Notes under the pieces: generated by a model | Told to the model about the DNA's origin: nothing | The model's input: the letters and a program-made list of their open reading frames with translations, nothing else | Databases searched by the model: none | NCBI RefSeq assembly: GCF_003477885.1 | Contig: NZ_QUEE01000003.1 | Location: 310,001-374,000 of the forward strand | Direction of reading: 5' to 3' | Length of the DNA: 64,000 nt | From: Lachnotalea sp. AF33-28 | GTDB taxonomy: Bacteria > Bacillota > Clostridia > Lachnospirales > Lachnospiraceae | Position numbers and translations under genes: made by a program | Shown: in pieces, positions 15,486 to 24,703 of the stretch | Position numbering within the stretch: the first letter of the stretch is position 1 | How the letters are laid out: each line of letters opens with the position of its first letter

Positions 15486-18400
15486 TAAAGCTTCCAGACA
15501 GCAGGGGGTTATAAGGCCATAGGGTTCCAGCTGATACTGCCCCGTCCTACCGCCCCCTTTGCCGCGGGACGACCCTGTTTCATCCGGTTTCTTACCGGCG
15601 GCCGGATGAAACGCACCGCAGCCCACAGGTTTCGCACCCTTTTCATATTCACTGAAGGGGCCCAGCATATTCCGCGGGGTTCCGTAGATTCTGACCTTGA
15701 TCAGGTTCTCCCCTTCCGCCAGTTCATCCGTCACCTCAAAATATCCGGCGGACCTCCAGGGCACCTCATGAAGCCTGCCGTTTACGGTCACAGCCGCACA
15801 GGCCCCCGCAAAATCTCCGATACGGAAAAACAGCCGCCTTTCGGAAACGGCATCATGATACTCAAAATGGTAACAGTAGGATATGCTGCCGCAGTAATGG
15901 GGAAGTCCCTGCTTCGTCCAGTCTCCGGGCTGCAGGCTTTTTGGCATCTTGGTCAGATGCCGTCTTTCGTTCACGCCGAAATCCCCCAGGAGATAGCAGT
16001 CTTCCAGTTCCGTACCGTTTGTATAGCAGCAGGTCAGACGCAGCCTGTTATCCCCCTCTTTCAGATCCAAAAGCGGTATCTTTACAAATGCCCGGTCCAA
16101 AAAGAAGCCTTCCGGCTCCGTCAGTACCCGGACGCCGTTGCAGAATATCTCAAAAATCTCCGGATCCTCCAGCACCAGAAACGCTTTCTTTGGCACCTCT
16201 TCAATCTCAAAGCAAAACTCCAGTTCCACCGGCGTCCCATCATTCATGTGGGGCAGGCCCGCCCAGCGGTAGCGCTGCTCAATTCCGTTCTGATCCGTCG
16301 GCCTCATCCCTAGCCTCTCCCGTATCTCCTTCTGCGCTCTCCACACCTCTGTCTCTTCCGACCATGCATCCTGCTCCACGCGGTAAATGCAGCGGTTCAG
16401 GACCAGCAGGCCGGGGGCGTCCGCTTCTATGGGACAAATCTCCGGAAACTTATGCACAGTTCGGGCGAGATCCGCAGAGGTTTTCCCCAAACACCCGGCC
16501 ACTTTTGCAGCTTTTTGTTCGTGGATCAAAAACAGCGCGCTGTCCGCCGGTCCCAGATTTAAACCCATTTTCAGGCTCCCGCCTTCCGTCTGAACCTCTT
16601 GCACACAAACAGGCGCGCCTTCAACCAGATCCCATCGCTCCGCTACACCCGTGATTCCAGGCAGGCAAACGCAGAGCCGCTCTGGCCGATATAGAGTTTC
16701 CTCCTGCTGGCATTCAGCATTCCGTGATCTCTCCATGCGTTTCTTAGAAGGCTCCGGCTGCCGGCTGTCTGCCAAAAAAAGAATCCAGCCGTCCTCTATG
16801 CGGCGCAGCTGATACAGCACTTGCTCCGCTTCCTTTCCGTCCGTGCCTGTAACGGAGATCCTCCTCGGGCAGAGCCGCTCCAGCAATATCAGCGCTTTCT
16901 CTACACTTTTTACGCTGCGGCCGTCAGTCAAAAGCCGAAAGCTGCCGCCCGCAGGCCTGCCTTCCGACAGGAAGGGGACGGGCTCCATAAATATCAGCGC
17001 GCCTCCGGCCCTTTCATATTGTTCCAGAAGCTCCCACGTGCTTTCCAGCATTGTATCCATCGGCGGAACAAGCACTGCGCGGTAGCGGCACCTCCCCACC
17101 TGAAGGCGCGCTTTGCTGACGGCGGCCAGATCCTTGAGGATCAGCTCATCCCCCAGGTCGAAATCATAATGCCGGCCGCACAGCGTTTTTAAAAGGTCAT
17201 TAAATGCATCACCGAGAGCATCCACGGCCGGCACATCCCGCTCATTCCTTCTCACCGGATTTCCGTAAGGACTCGTGCCAAGCATGCTCCAGGCGGTGGA
17301 GGCCGGATGCAGCACCAGCAGATCCCTCACCGCTTCTCCCAGCGTCAGACAGAAGCTCAGCCTGGCGAAATAGTCCTCCACCGCCCGATTTCTCTCCCAC
17401 CAGGTATTATTATAATGAAAGCTGGGCGGGTAATCCCGTTTGCGCATCCCTTTTAATGAATAAAAAGCCAGATGCTGACACCTCCGGTTGGCTCCCAGCA
17501 CAAACTGAAAATCCCCGACCCACTTCTGCCCCTCCATCGTGAATTCCCATCCGGTGCCGGCATATGTCTCCGTCAGCACAGTTTTCCTGCCCATCTGCGC
17601 AGCCACGCCGGCGCATTGTTTCACGGTCACATATTCCTCCGCCTGTTCTCCCAGCCAGTCGATGCCCGGCACCTGCTGCCAGCGGTAATGGGGCATCACA
17701 GCTCCGTTGACCCGGGTACAAAGGCCCAGCTTATTCTCCTGCAGGAAATGGCCGGTATAGGAAATCCCGTTTTCTTCGCACCATGCGCCGATCCGGCCGG
17801 AATAGGTCCGTGAAAAGCGCATGCTGATCAGTTTCCAATAATCATGCCTCACCTTCCTGTACCCCTCCACCCGAAAATACAGTCCGGGAGCGGCATCCAG
17901 CAGGTCATAGCCAAATTCGTCCGCAAACTCCCGCTCCATTCCCCAAGTCCAGGGCATCCATCCTCTTACCGGTGAAAAAGCAGCCCTCCGGTCCGCAAGA
18001 CTTGGCTCATCCGTAAAAATCCCCTTCACCGCACCGCCGAATTCATCCCCCAGAAGCGTCTTATACCGTTCATGGGTCTCCCTGATGAAGCAGTCCACCG
18101 CATCCGGATTCAAGAAGTCCGGCGGCGCTTCCCCATGGAACCATTCATGGGGCGCGCTGACCTCCTCCCGCAGCAGTAACAGTGTTCCCTCCACTCCCGC
18201 TGGAATGTCGGCAGGCTTTCCGTTTATGACAGGGATCCTTCGGTAACTGTTCAGCTCCATAGGGGAGTCATCGCTGACGGAGGCAGCATAGGCAGCCAAA
18301 AGCCTTCCTTCCGGTCCACATTTTCTGTCCTGCGCATCCGGCTTTTGGCCGCAGACCTCCATCGTCAGCCCCTTGCACCGGTAAGCATCCTGTCCCTGGG

Positions 18401-18731
18401 CGCAGACCCTGCCCGCAGCGCCGCCGGAGGGCCAGCGGTCTTCATCATACAGCCATGCCTCCAAGCCCAGACGTTTTGCTTCCTGCACCGCAGCCAGAAT
18501 ACAGCTCATCCACCTCTCTCCCATATACTCTATCTCCAGCCCTTCCCGGGCATGCATAAAAAATCCGCCGACACCGCCCTGATAAAGCAGGTTCACTTGT
18601 CGGCGGACTTCTTCTTCCTCCATCCTGCCGTTCCACGACCAGAACGGCAGAGAGCGGCAGGAAGCGGGCGGATGAGCCATCTGTTCGCAAAACCATCTGC
18701 CGCCCTCTGTTTTCTTTCCCGCATTTTTCAC
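15474..18731 (-). CDS. Large GH106-like glycoside hydrolase (alpha-L-rhamnosidase-like)
   Basis: 1085 residues. The N-terminal region has the pattern of the GH106 family: RSLPFWSWNGRMEEEEVRRQVNLLYQGGVGGFFMH, LGLEAWLYDEDRWPSG, FTDEPSL, and TETYAGTGWEFTMEGQ, a candidate catalytic acid segment. Domains: a (beta/alpha)8-like barrel to about residue 480, beta sandwiches, and a C-terminal carbohydrate-binding-like domain (FFRIGDFAGACAAVTVNGR...GENLIKVRIYG). I use the GTG at 18731 because GGAGGAAG lies 6 nt upstream; ATGs further up overlap the preceding gene. No signal peptide is seen, so it likely acts on imported oligosaccharide. It is the last gene of the catabolic run. Substrate uncertain. Confidence 0.75.
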   Translation of the reverse strand: MKNAGKKTEGGRWFCEQMAHPPASCRSLPFWSWNGRMEEEEVRRQVNLLYQGGVGGFFMHAREGLEIEYMGERWMSCILAAVQEAKRLGLEAWLYDEDRWPSGGAAGRVCAQGQDAYRCKGLTMEVCGQKPDAQDRKCGPEGRLLAAYAASVSDDSPMELNSYRRIPVINGKPADIPAGVEGTLLLLREEVSAPHEWFHGEAPPDFLNPDAVDCFIRETHERYKTLLGDEFGGAVKGIFTDEPSLADRRAAFSPVRGWMPWTWGMEREFADEFGYDLLDAAPGLYFRVEGYRKVRHDYWKLISMRFSRTYSGRIGAWCEENGISYTGHFLQENKLGLCTRVNGAVMPHYRWQQVPGIDWLGEQAEEYVTVKQCAGVAAQMGRKTVLTETYAGTGWEFTMEGQKWVGDFQFVLGANRRCQHLAFYSLKGMRKRDYPPSFHYNNTWWERNRAVEDYFARLSFCLTLGEAVRDLLVLHPASTAWSMLGTSPYGNPVRRNERDVPAVDALGDAFNDLLKTLCGRHYDFDLGDELILKDLAAVSKARLQVGRCRYRAVLVPPMDTMLESTWELLEQYERAGGALIFMEPVPFLSEGRPAGGSFRLLTDGRSVKSVEKALILLERLCPRRISVTGTDGKEAEQVLYQLRRIEDGWILFLADSRQPEPSKKRMERSRNAECQQEETLYRPERLCVCLPGITGVAERWDLVEGAPVCVQEVQTEGGSLKMGLNLGPADSALFLIHEQKAAKVAGCLGKTSADLARTVHKFPEICPIEADAPGLLVLNRCIYRVEQDAWSEETEVWRAQKEIRERLGMRPTDQNGIEQRYRWAGLPHMNDGTPVELEFCFEIEEVPKKAFLVLEDPEIFEIFCNGVRVLTEPEGFFLDRAFVKIPLLDLKEGDNRLRLTCCYTNGTELEDCYLLGDFGVNERRHLTKMPKSLQPGDWTKQGLPHYCGSISYCYHFEYHDAVSERRLFFRIGDFAGACAAVTVNGRLHEVPWRSAGYFEVTDELAEGENLIKVRIYGTPRNMLGPFSEYEKGAKPVGCGAFHPAAGKKPDETGSSRGKGGGRTGQYQLEPYGLITPCCLEALSLL

Positions 18732-18760
18732 CGTCTCTTCCTCCGTCACTCGCAGTGTGC

Positions 18761-20593
18761 TCAATCGCTCCGCTTCTCCCGGCTCACCGCCCGAAAGCGG
18801 TGGATCCAGCATACAGCTCCCTTTTCCCGGCGCACATCTACCGGCAGATCTCCCAGTGTTTTATACCTGCCGCTGTCCTCCAGACTGTTGCGGTAAAGCG
18901 CCGCCTTTGTAGTAAACAGTGCACGCGAAATGCTGCCGACGGACTGGCTGAAGCGAAAACACTCCCGGCGCTCCGGCTGCGCTTTGCCGACAGAAAATTC
19001 AAACCGGTTTTCCACACAATCGGCGAAAAGGTTCAATTCTATCCACACCCCGGCCGTGTAACCGCTGAATTTATCCTCACGGCCCCCGGAGCGCACATAG
19101 ATAAAGCCGTCACCTCCAAACCGCACCCGCACCGGCGCCGCGCCGCTGTCATTCTGCAGCTCTAACACCAGCCCGGCTTCTTCTGTTGCGCTGTCCACCC
19201 GTACGCACGCCGAGATGCCGATGCGCTGCCCCGCCTGAAAAATACGCATCGCCCTGCTCCTGTCGTAAGGATCAAAATCCTCCATGCGGATGCAGGGGCG
19301 TCCATCCTCCGGATGCGGGACACATACAGCTTTTGCCCAGACCGGGCTGTACAGATTCCATTGATTTGCTGCTTCCGGCGTCAGGATTTCCTCCACATCT
19401 TTCGGCAGGGAACCGGATACGGGCACAGGGACCCGGCAGACCCAGATATCCTCCTTATTGACGCTGTAGGTCAGCCATATCCCTTTATCTTCCGGATTCG
19501 GATTCCACTCACATATGCCGCGCACATACTGTGGCCCCAGATTCTTAAGCAGACCCTCATAGCGGCAGGGAGAAACCTCCGGCGTGACGGCCATCAGGCC
19601 GTCAAAATCCATGCCATTCTCTCCGGTGATCACGGCCAGAGGCCAGCGGTGGGCTCCGTCCGTACTCGGATTATAAAACAGCGCATAACGGCCGTCCTCC
19701 GTCCGCTGCCCCCACACCTTGCCCGTGGAGGTTTCCAGGGTGGGACAACGCACAAGCTGTGACCATTCGTTTCCGTTTTGATCGGTCAGACAGGCCATGG
19801 ATTCTTTAAAAACCGCCATCACCCGGCCGTCAGGCAGGCTGTAAGAGGATATAGCCTTTCCTCCCCTGCTTCCAAAAAATTCCTCGTCCAGCCGTTCTTC
19901 CTCCCACCACTGCTGACGGATCAGCCGGTTATCCAGCAGCTCTTCACAGGCTCTGCGAAATCCCGCATCTTTGCTCATCCGGTAATCAGGAAATACCGCT
20001 CCTTCATATCCTCCGTACCCGCTCCTGTCATTTCTGCGCAGAAAGCAGACCGGGGAAAAACTCCCATCCTCATAGATCTCCCGGACCACCCGTCCCAGCC
20101 CGTATCCGTTGTTGGGAGCGGTGTCCGGATCCGAAGAAAACCCGTAAAAGCCAAGGACCAGCAGCCGGTCCTCACCGGATACATAAAATCCCATGCGCTG
20201 GTGCATGACGCAGTCCCAGGCTTTCCCTTTATATTTTTCTTCAACCCGGTCTCTTCCGGGCCCACAGTAAGGATCAAACGGAACGCGAAGGGGAGGAAAT
20301 ACCACCTCCGGTTTTCCCCAGCCAATGCCGTCATGTGAGGTCACGAGCAGAGTCCTGGAGGGTGGCACATGCTCGCTTACCGGATCCGAGAGATACTCCA
20401 GAAAGAAACGTCTCCGCCAGTAAGCCAGCATCGGGGCGTGGTTATAAGTCCACCGGTATACCTCCTCATCGGATTCTCTGCAGGCCCTGACCACCTGAAT
20501 ATTTTTCACACCCGGCACATGGGGCAGCCCCCCGTCCTGAAAGCGTATATCCGCCTTCTGTCTGTTATGGCACCGTATCAGTTCTTCACCCAT
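18761..20593 (-). CDS. Sialidase-like six-bladed beta-propeller protein
   Basis: 610 residues without signal peptide. An Asp-box-like element is visible (TSHDGIGWGKP, S-x-D-G-x-x-W) and the region KDVEEILTPEAANQWNLYSPVW resembles exo-sialidase/BNR-type propellers found in bacterial glycan loci. There are several FxxxR and Trp-rich strands, and Arg/Glu/Tyr-rich blade loops (GAVFPDYRMS, SSYSLPDGRVMAVF, RYALFYNPSTDG). The C-terminal 190 residues look like a lectin-like beta sandwich (FDPYDRSRAMRIFQAG...LELQNDSG). The arginine triad of true sialidases cannot be confirmed by eye, so the substrate is open. GGGAGGAAGG precedes the ATG. It follows the Fe-ADH gene by 22 bp and precedes the GH106-like gene by 29 bp. 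Confidence 0.6.
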   Translation of the reverse strand: MGEELIRCHNRQKADIRFQDGGLPHVPGVKNIQVVRACRESDEEVYRWTYNHAPMLAYWRRRFFLEYLSDPVSEHVPPSRTLLVTSHDGIGWGKPEVVFPPLRVPFDPYCGPGRDRVEEKYKGKAWDCVMHQRMGFYVSGEDRLLVLGFYGFSSDPDTAPNNGYGLGRVVREIYEDGSFSPVCFLRRNDRSGYGGYEGAVFPDYRMSKDAGFRRACEELLDNRLIRQQWWEEERLDEEFFGSRGGKAISSYSLPDGRVMAVFKESMACLTDQNGNEWSQLVRCPTLETSTGKVWGQRTEDGRYALFYNPSTDGAHRWPLAVITGENGMDFDGLMAVTPEVSPCRYEGLLKNLGPQYVRGICEWNPNPEDKGIWLTYSVNKEDIWVCRVPVPVSGSLPKDVEEILTPEAANQWNLYSPVWAKAVCVPHPEDGRPCIRMEDFDPYDRSRAMRIFQAGQRIGISACVRVDSATEEAGLVLELQNDSGAAPVRVRFGGDGFIYVRSGGREDKFSGYTAGVWIELNLFADCVENRFEFSVGKAQPERRECFRFSQSVGSISRALFTTKAALYRNSLEDSGRYKTLGDLPVDVRREKGAVCWIHRFRAVSREKRSD

Positions 20594-20615
20594 CTTCCTT
20601 CCTCCCGCCGTCTAA

Positions 20616-21767
20616 CTAGGAAAGCATCCCTCTATAAATCCTCTCCACATCCGCAAGGCATAAATCCGCCGGACAGTTGTCAAACAGCCTCCGGTTTTCC
20701 AGCGCCTTCTCTGCCATCCGTCCGCAATCCTCCGCTTTCACACCAAACTGCGCCAGGCCGCAGTCCATGCCCAACTCCTGCTGTATATCCCGCATCGCCG
20801 TTATGAGGCGTCCGGCTCCGTCTTTTGGGCAGGCTCCGTTTTCCTTTATCAGACAGTGGCTTGCGATGTGCTCCATCCTCTCTCCGGCGCTTTTTCTTAT
20901 TTCCTCCATACCCGGAACGAGCAGCGCAGCGATCCCCTTACCGTGGGGCACATGATACTCCTCGGCCAGCGGATAGGCCATGGCATGTACAACATGCGTG
21001 GAAGCCGTCACCAGACATACGCCGGCATAAAACGACGCCAGCAGCATATCCTGCCGGGCATCCGCAAGATTATCCCTGCAGGCCGGAACCAGGCTCTTAA
21101 AGATCAGGCGCATGGCTTCCAGCGCAAACATATCGGAATACGGATTCGCCTTTTTGCTGACAAAGCTCTCCATGGCATGGGAAAGCGCATCAAAGCCGGT
21201 GCTTGCAGCCAGCGCCTTCGGCAGGCCGGCGGTCATCTCTCCGTCCAGAATCACCGTATCAGCGATCATCTTACGGCTTACGATGCCCATCTTCTGTTTC
21301 TTCTGCCTGTGATACAGGATGGCATTGGGCGTGGCCTCCGCCCCTGTTCCCGCCGTTGTGGGAACAGCGAACAGCGGCAGGCCTTTCTTCTCTATCAGCG
21401 CGGGATTCTCCGGGCTGCGCGCAAACTCCGGATTCACCGCAATCGCGCAGTAAAGCTTTGCCGTATCGATCACGCTGCCGCCCCCGAATGCCAGCACCGC
21501 GCCGCATCCTCTCAGCGCTTCGCTGCCGCAGAGCCTGTTTATGGATTCGAAATCCGGCTCCCCATAGATCCGGTCATAAATCCTTACGCTGCAGCCGCTT
21601 TCTTCTATCCGTGCCAGCACCTTCTCCACACAGTCCAGATGTATCACCGCCGGATCAGAGATCACTCCGGCGCTCCTTATGCCGTTCTCCAATAAAAGCT
21701 CCGGCAGCACATTGACCGTGCCAAGTCCTTCCACAACCTTTTTCGGCATCTCCAGTATCGCTGACAT
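20616..21767 (-). CDS. Iron-containing (group III) alcohol dehydrogenase
   Basis: 383 residues. The N-terminal Rossmann-like domain has the NAD(P) loop GAVLAFGGGSVIDTAK and the PTTAGTGAEAT block. In the helical metal-binding domain, DALSHAMES supplies Asp and His, and a later HVVHAMAYPLAEEYHVPHG supplies two further His. In classic members such as FucO the motif is HGMAHPL; here the second His is Tyr (HAMAYPL), while the metal ligands appear kept. It reduces or oxidises a hydroxy/carbonyl group of a pathway intermediate. It lies between the DHDPS-family gene and the sialidase-like gene in the catabolic run, 41 and 22 bp apart. Confidence 0.88.
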   Translation of the reverse strand: MSAILEMPKKVVEGLGTVNVLPELLLENGIRSAGVISDPAVIHLDCVEKVLARIEESGCSVRIYDRIYGEPDFESINRLCGSEALRGCGAVLAFGGGSVIDTAKLYCAIAVNPEFARSPENPALIEKKGLPLFAVPTTAGTGAEATPNAILYHRQKKQKMGIVSRKMIADTVILDGEMTAGLPKALAASTGFDALSHAMESFVSKKANPYSDMFALEAMRLIFKSLVPACRDNLADARQDMLLASFYAGVCLVTASTHVVHAMAYPLAEEYHVPHGKGIAALLVPGMEEIRKSAGERMEHIASHCLIKENGACPKDGAGRLITAMRDIQQELGMDCGLAQFGVKAEDCGRMAEKALENRRLFDNCPADLCLADVERIYRGMLS

Positions 21768-21808
21768 AGTCCACCTCCGCTTTGTATCCGCATTTTTATA
21801 ACGGACAT

Positions 21809-22699
21809 CTAATTCCAGTCTTTATAGTATTGATCCAGTACATCCGCTATGCGTCCGTCCCAAGCCTCATAATCCCCTCCAAAAGGGCTTCTTACCGGTC
21901 CTACCGGCCATCCCAGCAGATTCTGCGCCCGTTTAATCACCGTATTTGGATTGCCCAGCTTCATGCAGTCCCGGATAGCCCGGATCCCGTCCTGAATCAG
22001 CACCGCCTGTTTAAGATCGCCTGCCTTCCAGCTGTCATAGATGGACGCCAGTTTATTGGGGAACAGGTTTGCGGTGCCCGCAATGCCGCCGGCTCCGCCC
22101 GCCGTCAGCGTGGACAGGATCAGCGAATCATTGCCGGACAGCACCGGAAATTCTCTGCCGGTAGCTTCCAGATACTGCAGGGTATTGTCAAAATTTCCGC
22201 TTGAATCCTTGATTCCTATGATGTTGTCCACCCCTGCCAGAGTCTCCAGTGTCTGACGGGATATGCTGCAGCCTGTCCTGGCAGGTATGTTATAAAGAAT
22301 AACTCCGATATCGATGCTCTTAGCCACAGCCTTATAATGCTCCACCAGCTTTTTCTGGCTCACCTCTCCGAAATAAGGCGTAACCACGGATACAGCATCA
22401 GCCCCCAGTTCCTGGGCTTTCTGCGATAGAAAAACCGTATCCTTTGTGGTCACGCATCCCGTCCCCACACATACAGGCAGCCGTCCCCTGTTCTCCTCCA
22501 GCACGACCTCCATCACCCTCAGCTTCTCTTCACAGCTTAAAGCATAAAATTCTCCGTTGGTCCCCAGGCAGAACAGTCCATGTATCCCGGTATTTATATA
22601 CCTCCTGACCTGGTTTCTAAGCTCTTGTTCGCAGAGCTTTTCATCTGCCGTCATCGGCGTGGTCATGGCTACAATTATTCCCTGTGGTATATAACTCAT
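21809..22699 (-). CDS. Dihydrodipicolinate synthase/N-acetylneuraminate lyase family protein
   Basis: 296 residues, a class I aldolase-type TIM barrel. Key residues are visible: GTNGEFYALS (the GTTGE loop variant), the Tyr of GVILYNIPARTG, the Schiff-base Lys of NIIGIKDSSGN, and GNDSLILSTLTAGGAGGIAGTANL. The family includes DapA, NanA and sugar-acid aldolases/dehydratases. Sitting in a sugar-acid catabolic run rather than near lysine genes, it more likely cleaves or dehydrates a 2-keto sugar acid. The ATG at 22699 (MSYIPQGIIVAM) follows ACGGAG; the frame is open further but without a ribosome site. Confidence 0.9.
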   Translation of the reverse strand: MSYIPQGIIVAMTTPMTADEKLCEQELRNQVRRYINTGIHGLFCLGTNGEFYALSCEEKLRVMEVVLEENRGRLPVCVGTGCVTTKDTVFLSQKAQELGADAVSVVTPYFGEVSQKKLVEHYKAVAKSIDIGVILYNIPARTGCSISRQTLETLAGVDNIIGIKDSSGNFDNTLQYLEATGREFPVLSGNDSLILSTLTAGGAGGIAGTANLFPNKLASIYDSWKAGDLKQAVLIQDGIRAIRDCMKLGNPNTVIKRAQNLLGWPVGPVRSPFGGDYEAWDGRIADVLDQYYKDWN

Positions 22700-22752
22700 A
22701 CTGTCTCCGTTTCTGCATCGGCACCCGGCGTTTCCTCTTTCGGGCACCGCAG

Positions 22753-23598
22753 TCAGCTGCGGCAGTTTTCCCGGAAAGCGCTGGGCGTGATGCCCGTATA
22801 GCTTTTAAATCTTCTTGAAAAATAATAGGGGTCTTCAAACCCAACCGATTTCGCCACCTGAAGGATGTTCAGATCTGTATGGCTTAACAGATACACCGCA
22901 CGGTCCAGCCTCACCTTATTGATATACTCGGTGATGGACAGTCCCTGCATCTCCTTGAACCTGCGTGAAAAATAATAGCGGCTGTAATTCACGTACCTGC
23001 ATATACTGTCCACATCGATCTTATGGTAATAGTTCAGGTTGATATACTCCACCGCCCTTGTAACGGATTCCAAATCCCCGGAACCCGACAGCTCCTTTAA
23101 CTGTGTCCGCAGTGTTTGGGCGAACACCGCATCTACCAGCGTGTACAAGAGCCCCATCACCCTGTACGCGCTTCCTCTCTCTTCCAGCGTTTCATCATTC
23201 AGAAGCTCCAGGAGGTCCCCCACCTCCGGGCGTATGCCGCCCTCCAGCACGGTAATCTGGCCGCTCATTTCCTTCCAACGGCCAAACTCCCTATTGTTGC
23301 CGACCTCGATGGACAGCCAGCACCACTCGCTGTGCCTTCCTTCAAAGTGGAAGGTTCCCGAAACGCCGGGATACAGGCACAGGATATCGCCCTTCCCAAA
23401 CCGGCAGTCCGCACGCCGTCCTTCCACGCCGTCCCTGCCGTCGAGCCATCCGTCTCCATCCAGTATAAAATAAAGATAGAAGAGATGGGTGACGCTGTGG
23501 TCGGCCTCCATCGGTCCTTCCCTTACAGTCCGGCAAAACTGGATGGGTTTCAGATTCTCAGCCGAATGATGAAAGCTGATAATTTTTCTGTCTGGCAA
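22753..23598 (-). CDS. AraC-family transcriptional regulator
   Basis: About 281 residues with an N-terminal cupin-like effector domain (HLFYLYFILDGDGWLDGR, RFGKGDILCLYPGVSGTF) and a C-terminal double HTH domain: ICRYVNYSRYYFSRRFKEMQG, then LNILQVAKSVGFEDPYYFSRRFKSYTGITPSAFR. The frame is open up to 23712, but that would overlap pdxA by over 100 bp. I place the start at the TTG at 23598, just after the pdxA stop, where ATAAGG precedes it closely; this choice is uncertain. Embedded in the catabolic run, it is the obvious candidate regulator of the transporter and hydrolase genes, with a sugar or sugar acid as ligand. Confidence 0.88.
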   Translation of the reverse strand: MPDRKIISFHHSAENLKPIQFCRTVREGPMEADHSVTHLFYLYFILDGDGWLDGRDGVEGRRADCRFGKGDILCLYPGVSGTFHFEGRHSEWCWLSIEVGNNREFGRWKEMSGQITVLEGGIRPEVGDLLELLNDETLEERGSAYRVMGLLYTLVDAVFAQTLRTQLKELSGSGDLESVTRAVEYINLNYYHKIDVDSICRYVNYSRYYFSRRFKEMQGLSITEYINKVRLDRAVYLLSHTDLNILQVAKSVGFEDPYYFSRRFKSYTGITPSAFRENCRS

Positions 23599-23602
23599 AG
23601 CC

Positions 23603-24658
23603 TTATAAATTTCCAGATCCGGAGCAGACCATCTTAACCGCGTATTCCACCGCCTCGGCCAGGGACGCCTCGGACGCCAGGTTTTTGCCCGCGATATCAA
23701 ATGCTGTTCCATGATCTACGGATACGCGTATGACGGGAAGTCCAAGGGTCATGTTTATGCCGTTCACCGCGCCCTGTGTTTCTCCCTTTTCCCAGACAAA
23801 TCCGGCCAGCTTAACGGGAATATGCCCCTGATCATGGTACATGCAGATGCACAGATCATACTGTCCCCCTTTCAGCTTGCAGAACACCGTATCGGGCGGC
23901 ACAGGTCCGCAGACATCTAATCCGCGCTTGGCAGCCTCTTTTACCGCAGGGATGATCTCCTCCAGTTCTTCCGTGCCGAACAGCCCGCCTTCCCCGCAGT
24001 GCGGGTTCAGGCCCGCCACAGCGATCCTCGGCCGGTCAATCCCCAGCTGCTTCAAGGTTTGAACAGACAGATCAATCACCTTCAAGATCCGTTCCTTTTT
24101 TACCAGGCCGCAGGCTTGACGAAGGGACACATGCGTGCTGATATGGGCTACCCTCATGCCGCCGTATGCCAGCAGCATCGCATAATCCTTTACATTTGTG
24201 TAGTGCGCATAGATTTCCGTATGTCCGGAGAAAGCATGGCCCGCCAGATTCATGGATTCTTTGTTTAGCGGAGCCGTAACATTGGCGTCCACTTTTTTCT
24301 CCAGTGCCAGCTCGATCGCCCTCTTCACATAGCAGAAGGCCGCGTCTCCGCAGCGGCTGTCCACCGCCCCCATCGGATAATCCGTACCGGTCAGACAGCC
24401 CTGATCCATCAGGTTCAAAGTGCCATCCTCATAAATACCGCCTGCCGGGTCATCTGTCAGGTGTATCCTAAGCCTTATGCCGGTCTGCTCCATAGCCCTT
24501 TTTACCGCACACAGATCTCCGATCACCAAAGGCCTGCATACACCGTGTATCCAGTGACCGCCCAGGAGTTTTACCGTGATCTCCGGCCCCACACCGGCCG
24601 GATCACCCAAAGTCAAAGCTACCAGCGGTTTTTTATTAACCAGCTTCCCATCTTCCAT
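23603..24658 (-). CDS. PdxA-family dehydrogenase, probably acid-sugar phosphate (PdxA2 type)
   Basis: 351 residues. PdxA signatures: LTLGDPAGVGPEITVKLL at the N-terminus, VTAPLNKESMNLAGHAFSGHTE with metal-ligand His, and MYHDQGHIPVKL with another His. Vitamin B6 PdxA oxidises 4-phosphohydroxythreonine. The PdxA2 branch oxidatively decarboxylates 4-phospho-D-threonate or -erythronate to dihydroxyacetone phosphate, and it is nearly always beside a DUF1537 kinase, as here (46 bp upstream). I therefore favour the catabolic role. GGGAGAA precedes the ATG. The NAD-dependent product would feed glycolysis directly. Confidence 0.88.
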   Translation of the reverse strand: MEDGKLVNKKPLVALTLGDPAGVGPEITVKLLGGHWIHGVCRPLVIGDLCAVKRAMEQTGIRLRIHLTDDPAGGIYEDGTLNLMDQGCLTGTDYPMGAVDSRCGDAAFCYVKRAIELALEKKVDANVTAPLNKESMNLAGHAFSGHTEIYAHYTNVKDYAMLLAYGGMRVAHISTHVSLRQACGLVKKERILKVIDLSVQTLKQLGIDRPRIAVAGLNPHCGEGGLFGTEELEEIIPAVKEAAKRGLDVCGPVPPDTVFCKLKGGQYDLCICMYHDQGHIPVKLAGFVWEKGETQGAVNGINMTLGLPVIRVSVDHGTAFDIAGKNLASEASLAEAVEYAVKMVCSGSGNL

Positions 24659-24703
24659 ATGTATTCTCCCATCCTGTCCTATTGCCTCAAACCGCAGACG
24701 CCG

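Noticed and set aside
22600..22747. Longer start for the DHDPS-family protein (MPERGNAGCRC...)
   Set aside because: No ribosome site. ACGGAG precedes the ATG at 22699, and family similarity begins with YIPQGIIVAM.
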